From Deroplatys truncata (taxonomy: Eukaryota; Arthropoda; Insecta; Mantodea; Mantidae), in NCBI GenBank assembly GCA_030765065.1, contig CM060978.1:111457692-111521691 (forward strand): a DNA stretch of 64,000 nt, given 5' to 3'. The position numbers and the translations under genes were made by a program. Of this stretch, positions 52,001 through 64,000 are shown piece after piece. Positions within the stretch are counted from its first letter, which is position 1. Each line of letters starts with the position of its first letter. Below the pieces are notes generated by a model. That model saw only the letters and a program-made list of their open reading frames with translations. It did not search any database and had not been told where the DNA came from.

Positions 52001-53462
52001 TCTACTTATCAGGTATTGAAAAATCTGCAGTTAGGATTTTAAAGATACGCTTCAGAAAAACAGGTTTCAATAGTCTCAAGAGTGAGATCGTTCCTGACAG
52101 AAGAATAAAACAATACATAATATGTCGTGTATGTCAACGGCGTCGTGAAAAGTTACAATCGTCACTGTGAGTGATGAAAACGCTTAACATGGTTAAAGTT
52201 GGTTTCAAAAATATTAAAGGAAGAATGGTTAAATTTGGATTAGCGTTCATATGATGCTAAACAAGATTAGGTATATAGTGTCAACTATTCTGCTCATAAA
52301 CTAAAACATTTTTCTCTAAATTACTTCTTCATATTTCAACACTTTCATCTGAAGATTTTGGTGCGCATATGCTGTTACAAAATATATGACAAATATTTTG
52401 GTTCAATTTCATTCAGAGGATTAATGTTTCTATGGCAAGTGAATAGATTAGAGAATTTAACTCTTGAGACAAATAAATAAATAATAAAAAGATTTCGCAA
52501 TAAAATATGGGAAGAAAATTTTGCTGAAAGGTTTCTTAGCTTACGTTAAACTTTAGGCACCAAAATATTTGGTGTTTCCAGCATATAGCTTTGTGGAAGC
52601 AGATAGACTGAATGTTTGATATCTAACAGCTGAGAAAGAAAGATCTCAAGATCTGAAGGAAAAGCTATTTAAATGGGGATCTTTGAACACGGCAATCAAG
52701 ACAGATGATATTGATTGTATAAATTCTGCAAACTTCCTGAAAGTATAATTCAAAACTACAAGAATAGAGTATATATACGAAATTTACTAGAAACCTTGCT
52801 AATCTGAAAATATCAATTCATAAACGGAAGCAATGGCTTTCAGAAGTTCATATACACTTCACTCTAAAACAGTAGAAAATAAAACTTCATAGTAAACAAA
52901 GTTTCAACTTTATGGCATAAAAACTGGACCTGACACAGATATAAATGAGGAAATAAGTTCACCACATAACATACCGTTAAACTGAGCTTTGAAGATGTCA
53001 AATACTCGTAGTTAAAGTGTACACCAGCATCACTTTATGGCTAAGAAACGGGGAGAGCCACAATTTAATATAAAGTTTTATTATAAATAGGAGAAGTGTA
53101 TTTTTGAATAAAAACAAAACTACAAAGTAAGACAAGTAAACATCGAAGAACTGGTCACAAGCACAACAAAATACATAGCATATTGAAGACAGCATTTGAG
53201 CAAACTGAGAAATCGGAGTACAGCTGTTAAATTATGAATCCCAAAGAAGACGAAATGCAGGAAGATCCAGAAAGCGGTGTGTAGGCTATAAACGGTGCAG
53301 ATCACGTGGAAGAAGAAAAACTTCGAACATTTTGACACAAACTACTATTTTTGGCATAGCCATTATAAATTCGATGAAGCGTTGCACTTGAATAACATCT
53401 CAGTTTAAGGAAAGGAAAAGAAAACTATTGTTGAAGAGAGGTTCAGGTCTTGGCCTTGTTAA
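49091..53462. other. Intergenic sequence, no gene supported
   Basis: AT-rich overall. A GC-richer segment at 49490-50000 has only short open frames in several phases and no domain. No repeats clearly shared with the rest of the window were found. Confidence 0.5.
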
Positions 53463-54185
53463 TTACTTTCTCTACCACGTACATAGTAGGTAGAGAAGGT
53501 ATTGCATTCCATCCAAAATTCGATACCAAGATTTCATCGGAAATGTATGTTTTGAGAACAGCTGAATCCAAACAAAAGCATAGGTATAACTCAAAAACGA
53601 AAACTGGATATGTACCAAACTTGGTATTTAAGTTCTATCTTCCAAGGATAGAACATCTCCCCTCCCTAAACCACCCTATACATGGAACATTTTTCGAAAA
53701 TTTTGATTTTCTAAGGAATGGTTCTAATGATTTTGATTGACATACCGTTTATAAAGATATATACATGACAAACAAAATGTTTATCTTAAATTTTCTGGGT
53801 ATGGCCTGTGAAGCTCTCTTTATTCGGCAGGAATTTTGTATAAACTCTGTATAACTGGTGAACGTTAAGCGATTTGTGGCTTAAGTCATTTCTAAGATAT
53901 CCGTTATTAATGGTTCGAATTATTAATTAACAACATTCAGTTGTTTCTCGCGATTGTATGGAATTTTAAGGCCAGCATAGAGTGTCCAGTTCTTAAACAT
54001 TTGACTATCGCTGTTCTCTTTGTATCTGTAACGAAATGTGTAATGTAGCTATTTCTGCAAAGGTTTATTTTGATTAAAATGTAGTACATAGAAAAATAAA
54101 CTTTAGTAAGAATAGTTTGTACAGCCACTAATAAATACAGAGGGTAGAGAAAGCCATGTGAATGTATCACACCAGATTCTTTTTA
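53463..54185 (+). repeat. Dispersed repeat X (subtype B)
   Basis: Starts TTACTTTCTCTACCACGTAC and ends AGAGAAAGCCATGTGAATG..TCACACCAGATTC. It lacks the long CA microsatellite. The 3' half (ATGTAGCTATTTCTGCAAAGG, GTAGTACATAGAAAAATAAA) matches the split copy at 23966-27400 and was used to define that insertion. Confidence 0.85.
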
Positions 54186-55262
54186 ATCTTGCTATAATTC
54201 TTTCTGTTTCGTCAGTAACAAGGAAAGATTCTATGTGTATACCAGAAGTTTGTATTAAGACTTTCAGAGTGATCTATGGCTTGGGGCTCAGTAAAAATTA
54301 AATTCCGCTTGGTAAAGATACCTAAGATGGGCAGTTTAATACCGTAGATATTAAAGATGAGGTGCTGTCAGATCCCACGGTCTCGTGGTACCATGTGGAG
54401 AAACATTACAGATGGAACTGGTTGAAATTATTGTTACCGGCCGGACAGTTCGTTAAGAAAGCACTAGAAACTCGGAGAACCGATGAAAAATGGACGTGCC
54501 GCTGAAGCTTATTCACATTTATAGAACTTGTGTAAATGGGAAAAGAGAACCGTTACACGCCTCGTTATCAAACATGTCTCTGCTTGTGACTCCTGAGAGA
54601 AAGTCAACGAACTCCATTCATTTTTCCTTAAAACTCGTTTTACATGCCACTATCGTATACAGAGATTAGTAGGGAATGTTGGAAATTTGTCACATTTGAA
54701 CTCCAGTTGAAAGGAGCAATCCAAATTATTTTAAGGGTATCAGTATTCCCTAAGCTTCTCAAATTAATTCTAAATGCCACAGTGAAATGGAGTGAGTAAG
54801 GCATGTGGAGTGCAACAAAAATGTTTGATATAGTTAACGTTACTTATACTATCTTACTTAGGTAGTTTTCTTTCTTTCTTTTTCGTTTCAGTATCAAGAG
54901 TCACAAAACTTTACCTTAGCATGATGTAATCTTTTACTAATTTGGAGAGAAAGGTCACGGTGCATGGTTTAGAGAATTTACCCAAGATAGCACGAAGAAT
55001 TGCGATCGAGACATAGTTTCAAAGCAAAGTTCTGCGCTTGATTGTTCAGTTTGAATGCATGTCGCATAGACGATGCTTAGTTAGAAACTTGCATAATTGA
55101 ATATGGTAGCAAAACATTTGTTAACTGAAACGCTGTTATGCCATACAATTTACCTGGCATCGCTCCTCAATAATAAGATTTCACAATACTTTTTAAGTTC
55201 TTATCTGTGACTTTACTCTGGATTTGTTCAACTTTCAGAGGCAGAAAAGCACAACTATACAT

Positions 55263-55293
<31 letters not shown>

Positions 55294-55939
55294 GAGAGAA
55301 GGAAGGCGAAATGGCTCCGCGGTAACGTCCGACCACAGACCTTGGGCTTTTTTGTGGTTTTCCCAAGTCGGTAGGCGAATTTTGGGGGATTTCCCTCTAC
55401 CACGAATTTCCTGTCCCCATTATTTCTTTTCATCTGTTATATCTCCATATGTTTCAGGACTGCAGGATCACACGACGGCGATTGGCGCGTTGCGGCGGGG
55501 CAGTGGAGTTTGCGCTGTGCAAAATATTTCTCCCTGGTGCTTGGATGGCCGGCTGGTTTCCCTTCCTTGTGAGCTCGTTCGCCTGAGTACCTCCGGATCG
55601 AAGATGGAACCATAAGATAGAGAATCGACTCCGGAGTCTGGTAGTGTGAATGCGGGAGTTAATGAGAATGTATTCATTGTAAACATTAACAAAATCAACT
55701 TTAAGAAAACCCACAGTTCAGAGAGTAAAAGCACATTCAGTAAGTCGCTTCCCAAGTCAAAACCCACATGTGACCACAGAAGATAAGTGGGGCTACAAAT
55801 GAAACGAAGTTCATTATCAATGAAATATAAACTCACAAGGTCTGATGTTAATGTACGGATCCCTCATTGTCTAACGCACTTTGTTACTTGCGTTGGTATG
55901 GCGACGGTTGTTGGTCAGAGGGCCGATATGTGTCCTTTG
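54186..55939. other. Intergenic; contains (GA)n at 55264-55300
   Basis: The only structured part is an AGAGAGAG tract at about 55264-55300. A GC-richer stretch at 55310-55620 has overlapping short open frames but no recognised domain or splice structure. Confidence 0.5.
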
Positions 55940-57590
55940 CTATGTGTTGATTCTGACGAGATCAGAAGTTTGTTGGCACGCTGGATGCACTAAAAGAGTT
56001 TGTTGGAACCACTGCCAGTCACATGTCTTTAATGTGTCATACCCAAATGTGTAGATTCTGATGAGATCAGAAGTTTGTTAGCACGTTGGATGCGGTAAGA
56101 GTTTGTTGGAACCACTGCCAGTCAAATGTCTTTAATGTGCATACCCAAATGTGATGATTCTGACAAGATCAGAAGTTTGTTGGGGCACTGAATGCGGTAA
56201 GAGTTTGTTGGAACCACTGCCAGTCAAATGTCTTTAATGTGTCATACCCAAATGTGTTGATTCTGATGAGATCAGAAGTTTGTTAGCACGTTGGATGCGG
56301 TAAGAGTTTGTTGGAACACACTGCCAGTCAAATGTCTTTAATGTGCATACCCAAATGTGATGATTCTGACAAGATCAGAAGTTTGTTGGGGCACTGAATG
56401 CGGTAAGAGTTTGTTGGAACCACTGCCAGTCAAATGTCTTTAATGTGTCATACCCAAATGTTTTGATTCTGATGAGATCAGAGGTTTGTTAGCACGTTGG
56501 ATGCGGTAAGAGTTTGTTGGAACACACTGCCAGTCAAATGTCTTTAATGTGCATACCCAAATGTGTTGATTCTGACGAGATCAGAAGTTTGTTAGTACGC
56601 TGGATGCGGTAAGAGTTTATTGGAACACACTGCCAGTCAAATGTATTTAACGTGCATACCCAAATCTGTTGATTCTGATGAGATCAGAAGTTTGTTAGCA
56701 CGCTGGATGCAGTAAGAGTTTGTTGGAACACACTGCCAGTCAAATGTCTTTAATGTGTCATACCCAAATGTGTTGATTCTGATGAGATCAGAAGTTTGTT
56801 GGCACGCTGGATGCGGTAAGAGTTTGTTGGAACACACTGCCAGTCAAATGTCTTTAATGTGTCATACCCAAATGTGTTGATTCTGATGAGATCAGAAGTT
56901 TGTTGGCACGCTGGATGCGGTAAGAGTTTGTTGGAACACACTGCCAGTCAAATGTCTTTAATGTGTCATACCCAAATGTGTTGATTCTGATGAGATCAGA
57001 AGTTTGTTGGCACGCTGGATGCGGTAAGAGTTTGTTGGAACACACTGCCAGTCAAATGTCTTTAACGTGCATACCCAAATCTGTTGATTCTGATGAGATC
57101 AGAAGTTTGTTGGCACGCTGGATGCAGTAAGAGTTTGTTGGAACACACTGCCAGTCAAATGTCTTTAATGTGTCATACCCAAATGTGTTGATTCTGATGA
57201 GATCAGAAGTTTGTTAGCACGCTGGATGCGGTAAGAGTTTGTTGGAACACACTGCCAGTCAAATGTCTTTAACGTGCATACCCAAATCTGTTGATTCTGA
57301 CGAGATCAGAAGTTTGTTAGCACGCTGGATGCAGTAAGAGTTTGTTGGAACACACTGCCAGTCAAATGTCTTTAATGTGTCACACCCAAATGTGTTGATT
57401 CTGATGAGATCAGAAGTTTGTTAGCACGTTGGATGCAGTAAGAGTTTGTTGGAACACACTGCCAGTCAAATGCCTTTAATATGCATTCCCAAATGTGTTG
57501 ATTCTGATGAGATCAGAAGTTTGTTAGCACGTTGGATGCAGTAAGAGTTTGTTGGAACACACTGCCAGTCAAATGTCTTTAATGCGCATG
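55940..57590 (+). repeat. ~104-bp satellite array, 16 copies
   Basis: The unit contains GATTCTGATGAGATCAGAAG, TTTGTTGGCACGCTGGATGC, GTAAGAGTTTGTTGGAACAC and TGCCAGTCAAATGTC. The GATTCTGA word recurs about every 101-107 bp, 16 times. Two adjacent units alternate in places (GATGATTCTGACAAG..GGGGCACTGAATGC at units 3 and 5; AACGTGCATACCCAAATCTG in units 8, 12 and 14), a hint of dimeric higher-order structure. Period and indels are incompatible with coding. Confidence 0.95.
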
Positions 57591-57628
57591 CTCAAACTAT
57601 TGGGACTGATATTGGAACAAACCTTTGT

Positions 57629-57661
57629 AGAGAGAGAGAGAGAGATAGAGAGAGAGAGAGA
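57629..57661. repeat. (GA)n microsatellite
   Basis: AGAGAGAG tract immediately after the satellite array. Confidence 0.95.
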
Positions 57662-57728
57662 ATTATATCCAACATTAATACGGCAACCATATACTCAGCC
57701 TTCGTAATCATCAACTAAATATGTTATT

Positions 57729-58565
57729 ACTTTCTCTAGCAAACGGTAGGGAAGGTATTGTGTTCCATTCAAAAATTCAATACCGTGATTTCACCGGGAA
57801 CACAGGTTTTGAGGTCCCCTGAATACAAATAAAACATATTTTACAAAAGACCATGTAGCGGTGGGGTATGTGTGTGCGTGTGTCGAGTCTGAACAGCATA
57901 ATTCAAAAATACCAAACTTGGTATTTTGGTTCAATATCTTCCAAAGATGCGACAGGAAAATTTTCAAGAAAATCCCTCATCCCAAACTACCCTTTACATG
58001 GAACTTTTCTCGATTTTTTTTTGTAAAAAACGCCTCTAACGTTTTTTATTAAAAATGTCATATTTATTTACAAGATAAATAAAATGTATATCTTGAATTT
58101 GCTGGGAATAGCCTATGAAGCCCGTATAATTTGTATAATCTTGCATAACTGGTACACGTTAAACGATAAATGAAAACGTACTAAAAAAACTCTTTAAAAC
58201 ACAATTTATTTCAAATAAATTTATTTGTGGCATAAGTCATTTTTCAGATATCCGTTCTTAAAGGTTCGAACTGTTCATTTCTTGGTCGTTCTCTTCAAGT
58301 TGTCAACATTCAGTTGCTTCTCGCGATTGCATGGAAACAGTATGGAATTTTAAGGCCAGCATATGGCGCCCAGTTCCTAAACATTTGACTATCGTGTTCT
58401 CTTTGTATCTATAACGAAATGTGTAATGTAGTTATTTCTGCAAAGGCCTGTTTGGATTAAAATGTAATAGAAAAATAAACTTTCTTATTAAAAGTCTGTA
58501 TACCTACCCATTAATAAACGATAGAGGGTAGAGGAAGTCATGTGAATCTAACTTATCAGAATTTT
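57729..58565 (+). repeat. Dispersed repeat X (subtype B)
   Basis: Starts TTACTTTCTCTAGCAAACGG and ends GAGGAAGTCATGTGAATCTAACTTATCAGA. Similar to 53463-54185 and to the split copy. Non-coding. Confidence 0.85.
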
Positions 58566-61500
58566 TTCTCTAGGGGTACAGACTATGAACAAAAGTTTTA
58601 GACTACTGGCTTAAGCAGTGCTGCATTCCTCATATCCGTCAATACTGCCTCTCTTTCGTTGAATACTGATACCAGGAGATCATGGTTTCCTTAATGTAAA
58701 AATTATGGAGTTTATATGTCATTAAATAATTATGGGACAAAAGAGAAGTTATTTAAATATGTCTCAACCACTTGGATAATACTTATAAGCTATATAACAT
58801 ATCCAATATTTGAAGGATTGTCGAGGGCTAGTAGGAAGTTAAAAATACAACACCCACCAATATTTGACTTCCATTTCCAAAAATACAAGATATTTGGTGT
58901 TATTATTACGAGTATATTTGGGTTTACAAATTGGCTCAAAGGAGGTAAATAGGAAGATTCTATATAAAGGGACTTCTTGATTATTGTACAACAATTCCAC
59001 AATGAGTACAGGGGACAATCTCATTCAAGATTTAAGAAGTTACCCGTACAAGCCAGCCAGTAGTATATAATCTGCTGTTTAAGATGGTACACAAGAAGTA
59101 AAAGTACTTTTTAATAAAGAATTTAGAAATTAATGCATTTCTTTCAAATCAACTCAAATGTATGAAACAGGATTTAAAGGAATAAATTGAAAAAATAAAA
59201 TTTAGATCTTTTCCTTCTAAAAGTAAAACGCCGCGCTGATAAAAATAGACCTCTTCTGGGGATATAAAACATTTTGAATTTAATATATCAAAACAGATTT
59301 CATATAATCTATGCGGCATTAAACGGTTAATTTCTAATGAAATACAACTTAGCGTTTAATATTCTAAGAGTTATTAAATATAAGCAGCTTACGAAGTTTA
59401 TCAACCAAATTGATTTAATATATTCTAAGATATTACGTTTCAAGTGGCCAAAATTGGGGGGAAAATTGCTTGGTTACATATACATTGGAGGAAATGGTGA
59501 ATGGGAAGAAGGTTCGAGGCAGATATGCTAAATTATGGTATTAAGTTAAACAGCATATTTTTGGGAGGGAAGGAAGAGAGAAGAATAAAGGAGATTAAGT
59601 TTGCAGTGAAGGACGTGCCCCTGAGCGAAAACTGATTTATCATTTTTTATGCTAAATTATGATTAGTGATGTATATTGCATTTTCATAATTATCCTTTGC
59701 GGAACCGTCAGCCCTAACATTAGGGAAGCAATACGGAAATAGGTTTTAGCCCCTGTAAAATTAAGTTTGTAGTCCCATGTTACTTTTTACTTTGCTTTGG
59801 CTTAATGTCAACCTTATTGCCATTTCAAAAAAGGGACAATTTAGATTTATATTCGAAGTTAAGTTAAACTTATGAGACTTTACCAAGCAGATCAACTGAC
59901 TTCTCTTCTGTCGAGTAACCACAAGAAAAGCGTATGTTTCAAGAAGTGTGTTACTTTTCTAGCTTCTCTCATTCATGAGGCTCATCGCCTGGCGTCGGTC
60001 CCATATTTCTTATAGACTGCGACGAGATGCAGGTTCAAGGTACAGAAAATAGCATGTAACACGAATTAAATTAATTCTCCTGCATTCTGGCGCTCTGCCC
60101 ACTGCAGCTGCAGCTAACGAAAATCAGCAAACTAATGGAAATGCGTCGTGCCGACTTGATCATCATTCAGCTGATTCGAAATTGTAAATGCAAAAAATAC
60201 GATAAAATGTAATAAATAGTACCTAAAAGCCTGGTATTTTGTAGATTCAGAATTATTACAAGGTCTACCCTAATACTTTTACTGCTAGCTGTGGAATTTT
60301 TACGAAATTATAGCAATATAGACTACTTGGTTAAAATTTTAGGGACAATATCATTTCGTTAGGCTTTTGAAGATTTTTCCAGAATGCGTGCGTAAGAAAT
60401 CCTTCGTAATTAATAATCCAGAAGTTGTAACATTAGTTTCTTCTTCTATTGTTACAAACATGAGATATACGCATCACTTCAGCAAATTCGAGTAAAAAAT
60501 GCCTGCGATCATTAAGATGTCCAGTTGTATCATTAGCTTTCTGAACTTCTACTACTACTTCCCTTCATCTTAACTCACGATCTATAATGCAACATATTTC
60601 GATTACTCTATCGCTTTGCCTCCTCACAAATGTGGTCTTTCTTCTACTCTCCGATTCTTTGTGCTCCCTGGAATCATGCTCCATGCAATGATACGCCTAT
60701 TTTTTCAGGTATTGCATAGGTTATTGATGATTTAATGAATGGGCGCTCGACTGAGCCTGGGACCACAGAGATGAGACTTACTGCACATTCATAATTTTAT
60801 TATAAGGAAAAATCGCGGAAAAAGCATATGAACACTGCTCAACACAAGCAAGATTAGAACTAGACGCTCCAAACTATGTAGTAGGCAGACTCGGGTACAT
60901 AATGGAATTTGCCCACGCACTTTTCAGACTATATGCTTCTAACTTATGCCCAATGTATCAAAACCTACTTCAAAAGTTTAGGGGAGTCCTCCTGTGATGC
61001 AAACATAGCTCCTTAAATGAAACAACTCCATTATAGCGCCCCCTCTCAGTTTCACTTCATTAGGCAGTGTGCAAACTATTCTATTTTTATGTAGAGCGGT
61101 ATTGTGTTTCTGGTGTAAGAACCACCCCGAGGTCAGTTCGCGTTTACCTTTCGTTAGAATGTAATTATCATGTCGGGTGCGGTGAAGTGGGGTTATATAA
61201 AAGTCGTTGCTATTCATCTTGTTCGAAATGTGCTGTTCTATGCGACGTATTTACGCCGAGACATAACGACTTTTTCCGGGATAGATCGATCCATCCGAGA
61301 TTCAACACGACAATAGATGATGCATGTATTCTTGCTAACTGGAATTTCCTTTAAGATGCTGTTTCAATTTCACACAGCGTAGCTGTGGGGAAAGCTGTAA
61401 TAAGCTGTTAATTTAATATTTTCATTCTCTGTGTGATAATCATATTACCTAAAGTTTTGAGGTATGCGTTGTTTTTTGCACTTTGTGCATCATTGCAAGT

Positions 61501-62703
61501 TTCCACATCGCTTTTTTTTTCTCTTTGGCTTCACTCAACAATAATTCTATGTATTTTAAGAGACCATGCCAATAGATCCACAGTTTTTTTTGGGGGGGGG
61601 AACAGGAATAAAGGTATAAGGGAAAACAATAAGTATGTGGTGTTTGATAGGAAAGAGGGAGAGGTATAGAAGGGATCTTATTCTGGGGTGACACAATTTA
61701 TTGCGACATACTTGGTGACCGGTTCCGCCGAAGCGCCCCGGTGGATCGTGGGTGATGACATATGTGTGATTGAATTTAATTTCATTAATACTGGCGAAAG
61801 CTTACCTCCAACCTTAATCAAGAGAAAGCTATCGTTATTAACATCAATAACAATTTGAACGACCAATTAGTTTGCAATATTAAGTGAACTGATGTACAAA
61901 CCTAAGGTGGGTAAAAGGCAACTCGTGATTAGAGACGAAATTAATAACGTTGTGCCCGCTCTTTGTTTTACTTTCCACTAGACCGTTAGGCCAATGTTCG
62001 TGCACTACAGTAGCTAAGTTTGATATGTTACAATTTTGAATACACTACTGCTCACCAAAGGAAACGGTGTTAGCATAAATCTATTACACTGGGCGAATTT
62101 AGCTCTGTTTGTCGCCGAGTTTGTTAGCAGTGTCCAAATTTCTCAGTGGCATTTAATACAACCAAATAATTCTCAGTGTTTACAGTTGACACTCTCGGTG
62201 ACTTTACTCGGCTACAAGATGTAGATACTGTTGTCATGGATGAAAACCAATAAAGAAACACATTTAATCTCCAATCGCAGTCGGTACATAATGTAGAAAG
62301 AACAACATAACAACATGGTAGTTGTGCCACTTACTGCAATTATTTTAAGAGAAAAACATTTAAGAGCGGACGGGAAAAAGGGTGTACGTGCCAAAAGTAA
62401 GACTAGGATAAAACCGTTTCAGAATTCGCTATAAACAAGCTTTGTTCGTCTGTGTGTGCAAATATTTTTTTGGTATTACAAACACTGAATGCAACAAATG
62501 ACTCAAAAGCAGTGCAAAATTTCTATAGAATTCTGATTTAACAATGTACTTTAACATGGTAATTGTTTTAAAATTGTATAAGCAATTATATGTTCTACCA
62601 CTACCACTGCATAGGTATGAGGATATACATCTCTTTCTGTCAAAAAAGTGCATTTTACAGGTACATATACGCCCACTTTTCTCGGTCTCCTTTTCAATTA
62701 ATT
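58566..62703. other. Intergenic sequence, no gene supported
   Basis: AT-rich with short unrelated open frames. A T8/G9 homopolymer junction is at 61583-61601. No domains, RNA genes or repeats recognised. Confidence 0.5.
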
Positions 62704-62919
62704 AGGAAAATGCTAAAAGGAACAATGTGTGTACGTTTAACCTCCACCATTAGGACGCTGTGTATAATCACAGCAGATAACAATTTATCCGTTATGTTCC
62801 AGCATTTAAAAGGAAAATGCTAAAAGGAACAATGTGTGTACGTTTAACCTCCACCATTAGGACGCTGTGTATAATCACAGCAGATAACAATTTATCCGTT
62901 ATGTTCCAGCATTTAAAAG
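62704..62919 (+). repeat. Perfect tandem duplication, 107-bp unit
   Basis: 62704-62812 is repeated without visible change at 62811-62919 (AGGAAAATGCTAAAAGGAAC to CAGCATTTAAAAG). No difference was seen between the copies, so the event is very recent or is an assembly artefact. Confidence 0.93.
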
Positions 62920-64000
62920 TGCCCATGTAAGAAAAAAACACACACACAATACGAGAGAGGATAACTCCACATTTAACACAATAATAACTTTCCGGTATAC
63001 AATATTAAATACATCCACTACTAGTGAAATTATTAAGAGTATTTATTACTGTTGAAGCAAAATCACATTACGTCTAAGAGCTGACTTTTTTGGAGGTCAC
63101 ACTGCATATAGAGATGAGGTTAAATCAGGAAACAAGCTCCGAGTCACGTGCAAGAGTATTGTTTACCGAGCAAAAAGCCTACCTCAATTTAAGTAGGCAG
63201 CAATCAAAATGATCTGGAATCAAGCCGATGGATGAAAATATGACGTTATGGTCTGAACGTCCAGCTGAGCTCAATTGTATATAGTGGAGGGGTGTGGAGG
63301 GGGATCGTGGCAGACGCTCTCATTAAGAGGTTAACAATGTGAATGAGAAGTAGCAGGCATAGTGTGTTGCAGCCCATCCTATCCTCAATGTTTGTAGACA
63401 TAGGAGTGTGGCAGAATCAGTCTTTCAACACAGTAGCAGAATGTTTGTGAAACTAATTATTCAAAGATATTTTCTGTGAAATATACAAACTGGAAAAGCA
63501 TAACATTAGTTTGCTAATGTTATGAGAATGCTTACGACTGATTTGATAGAAAACTGTTTAGAATGACTATACAGCCAAGCTTAGTAAATGCCATAAAAAC
63601 TCTACCAAGAGGCTTGCATATGGGTAACTCAAACCACGAAACAAATTCGCACAATATTTTATTGCTAATTTAGGATTACAACTATTAGTTAAGCTTCTTT
63701 CTAATACTCACACTCGGCAGAATGTCAAACTATGAATTTCGAATAAATTAATTACATTCAAGCAAACAGCAGACGATAAAATACTTAATTTCAGGCACAG
63801 AAAACTTTTTACTTAATATGCAGAACGAAGGCCACTTGGTGTTCCTTTTCGCTCTACCACAATCAAAATAGTTACAATATTACTTTTGCGTAAATCAGAA
63901 GGGAAGAAATATACTACTGCTTGAATATTTGCATACATAAATACATACCATATGAGCTACAATAAATGATACTAAGGAAACACTATGTAAAAATAATACT
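62920..64000. other. Intergenic sequence, no gene supported
   Basis: AT-rich. A short CA run is near 62938-62948. Nothing else recognised. Confidence 0.5.

Noticed and set aside
56637..57045. Repeated 60-66 aa open frames on minus inside the satellite array
   Set aside because: They are the same satellite unit translated repeatedly. The 104-bp period is not a multiple of three and units carry indels, so no continuous protein is possible.
55940..57590. CRISPR-like array of regularly spaced repeats
   Set aside because: The whole unit is repeated with no variable spacers, in a eukaryotic sequence. It is a satellite.
61067..61354. 95-codon Cys-rich plus frame
   Set aside because: No recognised domain, no regular Cys spacing and no signal peptide or splice sites.

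Overview
This is a piece of an animal nuclear genome, most likely an insect. It is AT-rich, gene-poor and full of dispersed repeats. TATA+Inr promoters, GTAAGT donors, pyrimidine-rich acceptors and AATAAA signals appear around the only convincing genes. I found no clear host protein-coding gene and no tRNA or rRNA. Species cannot be read from the sequence.

The window is dominated by two related but clearly diverged Polinton/Maverick (adintovirus-like) endogenous DNA virus/transposon elements. Element 1 (about 2292-13233) has lost its left end and the first ~700 codons of DNA polymerase B; a 140-bp minisatellite abuts the break. Element 2 (27755-44335, 16581 bp) is full length. It begins AGTAGT and ends ACTACT, has ~450-515 bp terminal inverted repeats built of 75-80 bp sub-repeats, and is flanked by a perfect 6-bp target duplication GACTCT (27749-27754 and 44336-44341).

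Both share one gene order. Protein-primed-type PolB is on +. A leftward cluster on - runs packaging ATPase, fibre-like protein, conserved unknown, integrase. A rightward late cluster on + runs PLA2 protein, adenain-like protease, penton, tiny basic protein, major capsid protein. Two leftward genes close the right side: a small conserved unknown and a four-exon Cys/His-rich gene. The leftward and rightward clusters start from a shared bidirectional TATA promoter and are packed like operons, with overlaps ATGA, TAATG or TGATG.

The most unusual signals come from comparing the two copies. (1) A conserved zero-frame A AAA AAC heptamer lies just before the PLA2 stop, with the protease in the -1 frame and no shared ATG, suggesting programmed -1 frameshifting. 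(2) A four-exon gene with conserved intron phases carries a duplicated, unrecognised Cys/His module, and its last exon is open in two frames in both copies. (3) A 47-49 residue basic gene is wedged between penton and capsid genes. (4) The fibre-like protein keeps its N-terminal half but has a different C-terminal end in each copy. Lesions: element 1 PolB truncated and PLA2 frameshifted; element 2 PolB has one short homopolymer frameshift and integrase one in-frame stop.

Between and around them: a three-level nest (a dispersed repeat 'X' split by a mariner-like element, itself split by a 5'-truncated non-LTR retrotransposon with a 12-bp target duplication); a ~1.9 kb inverted pair of repeat X; a mariner-derived MITE with ~60-bp inverted ends; a 16-copy ~104-bp satellite (55940-57590); and several minisatellites and microsatellites. 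The rest (much of 13234-21967, 46016-53460, 58566-64000) shows no gene I can support.
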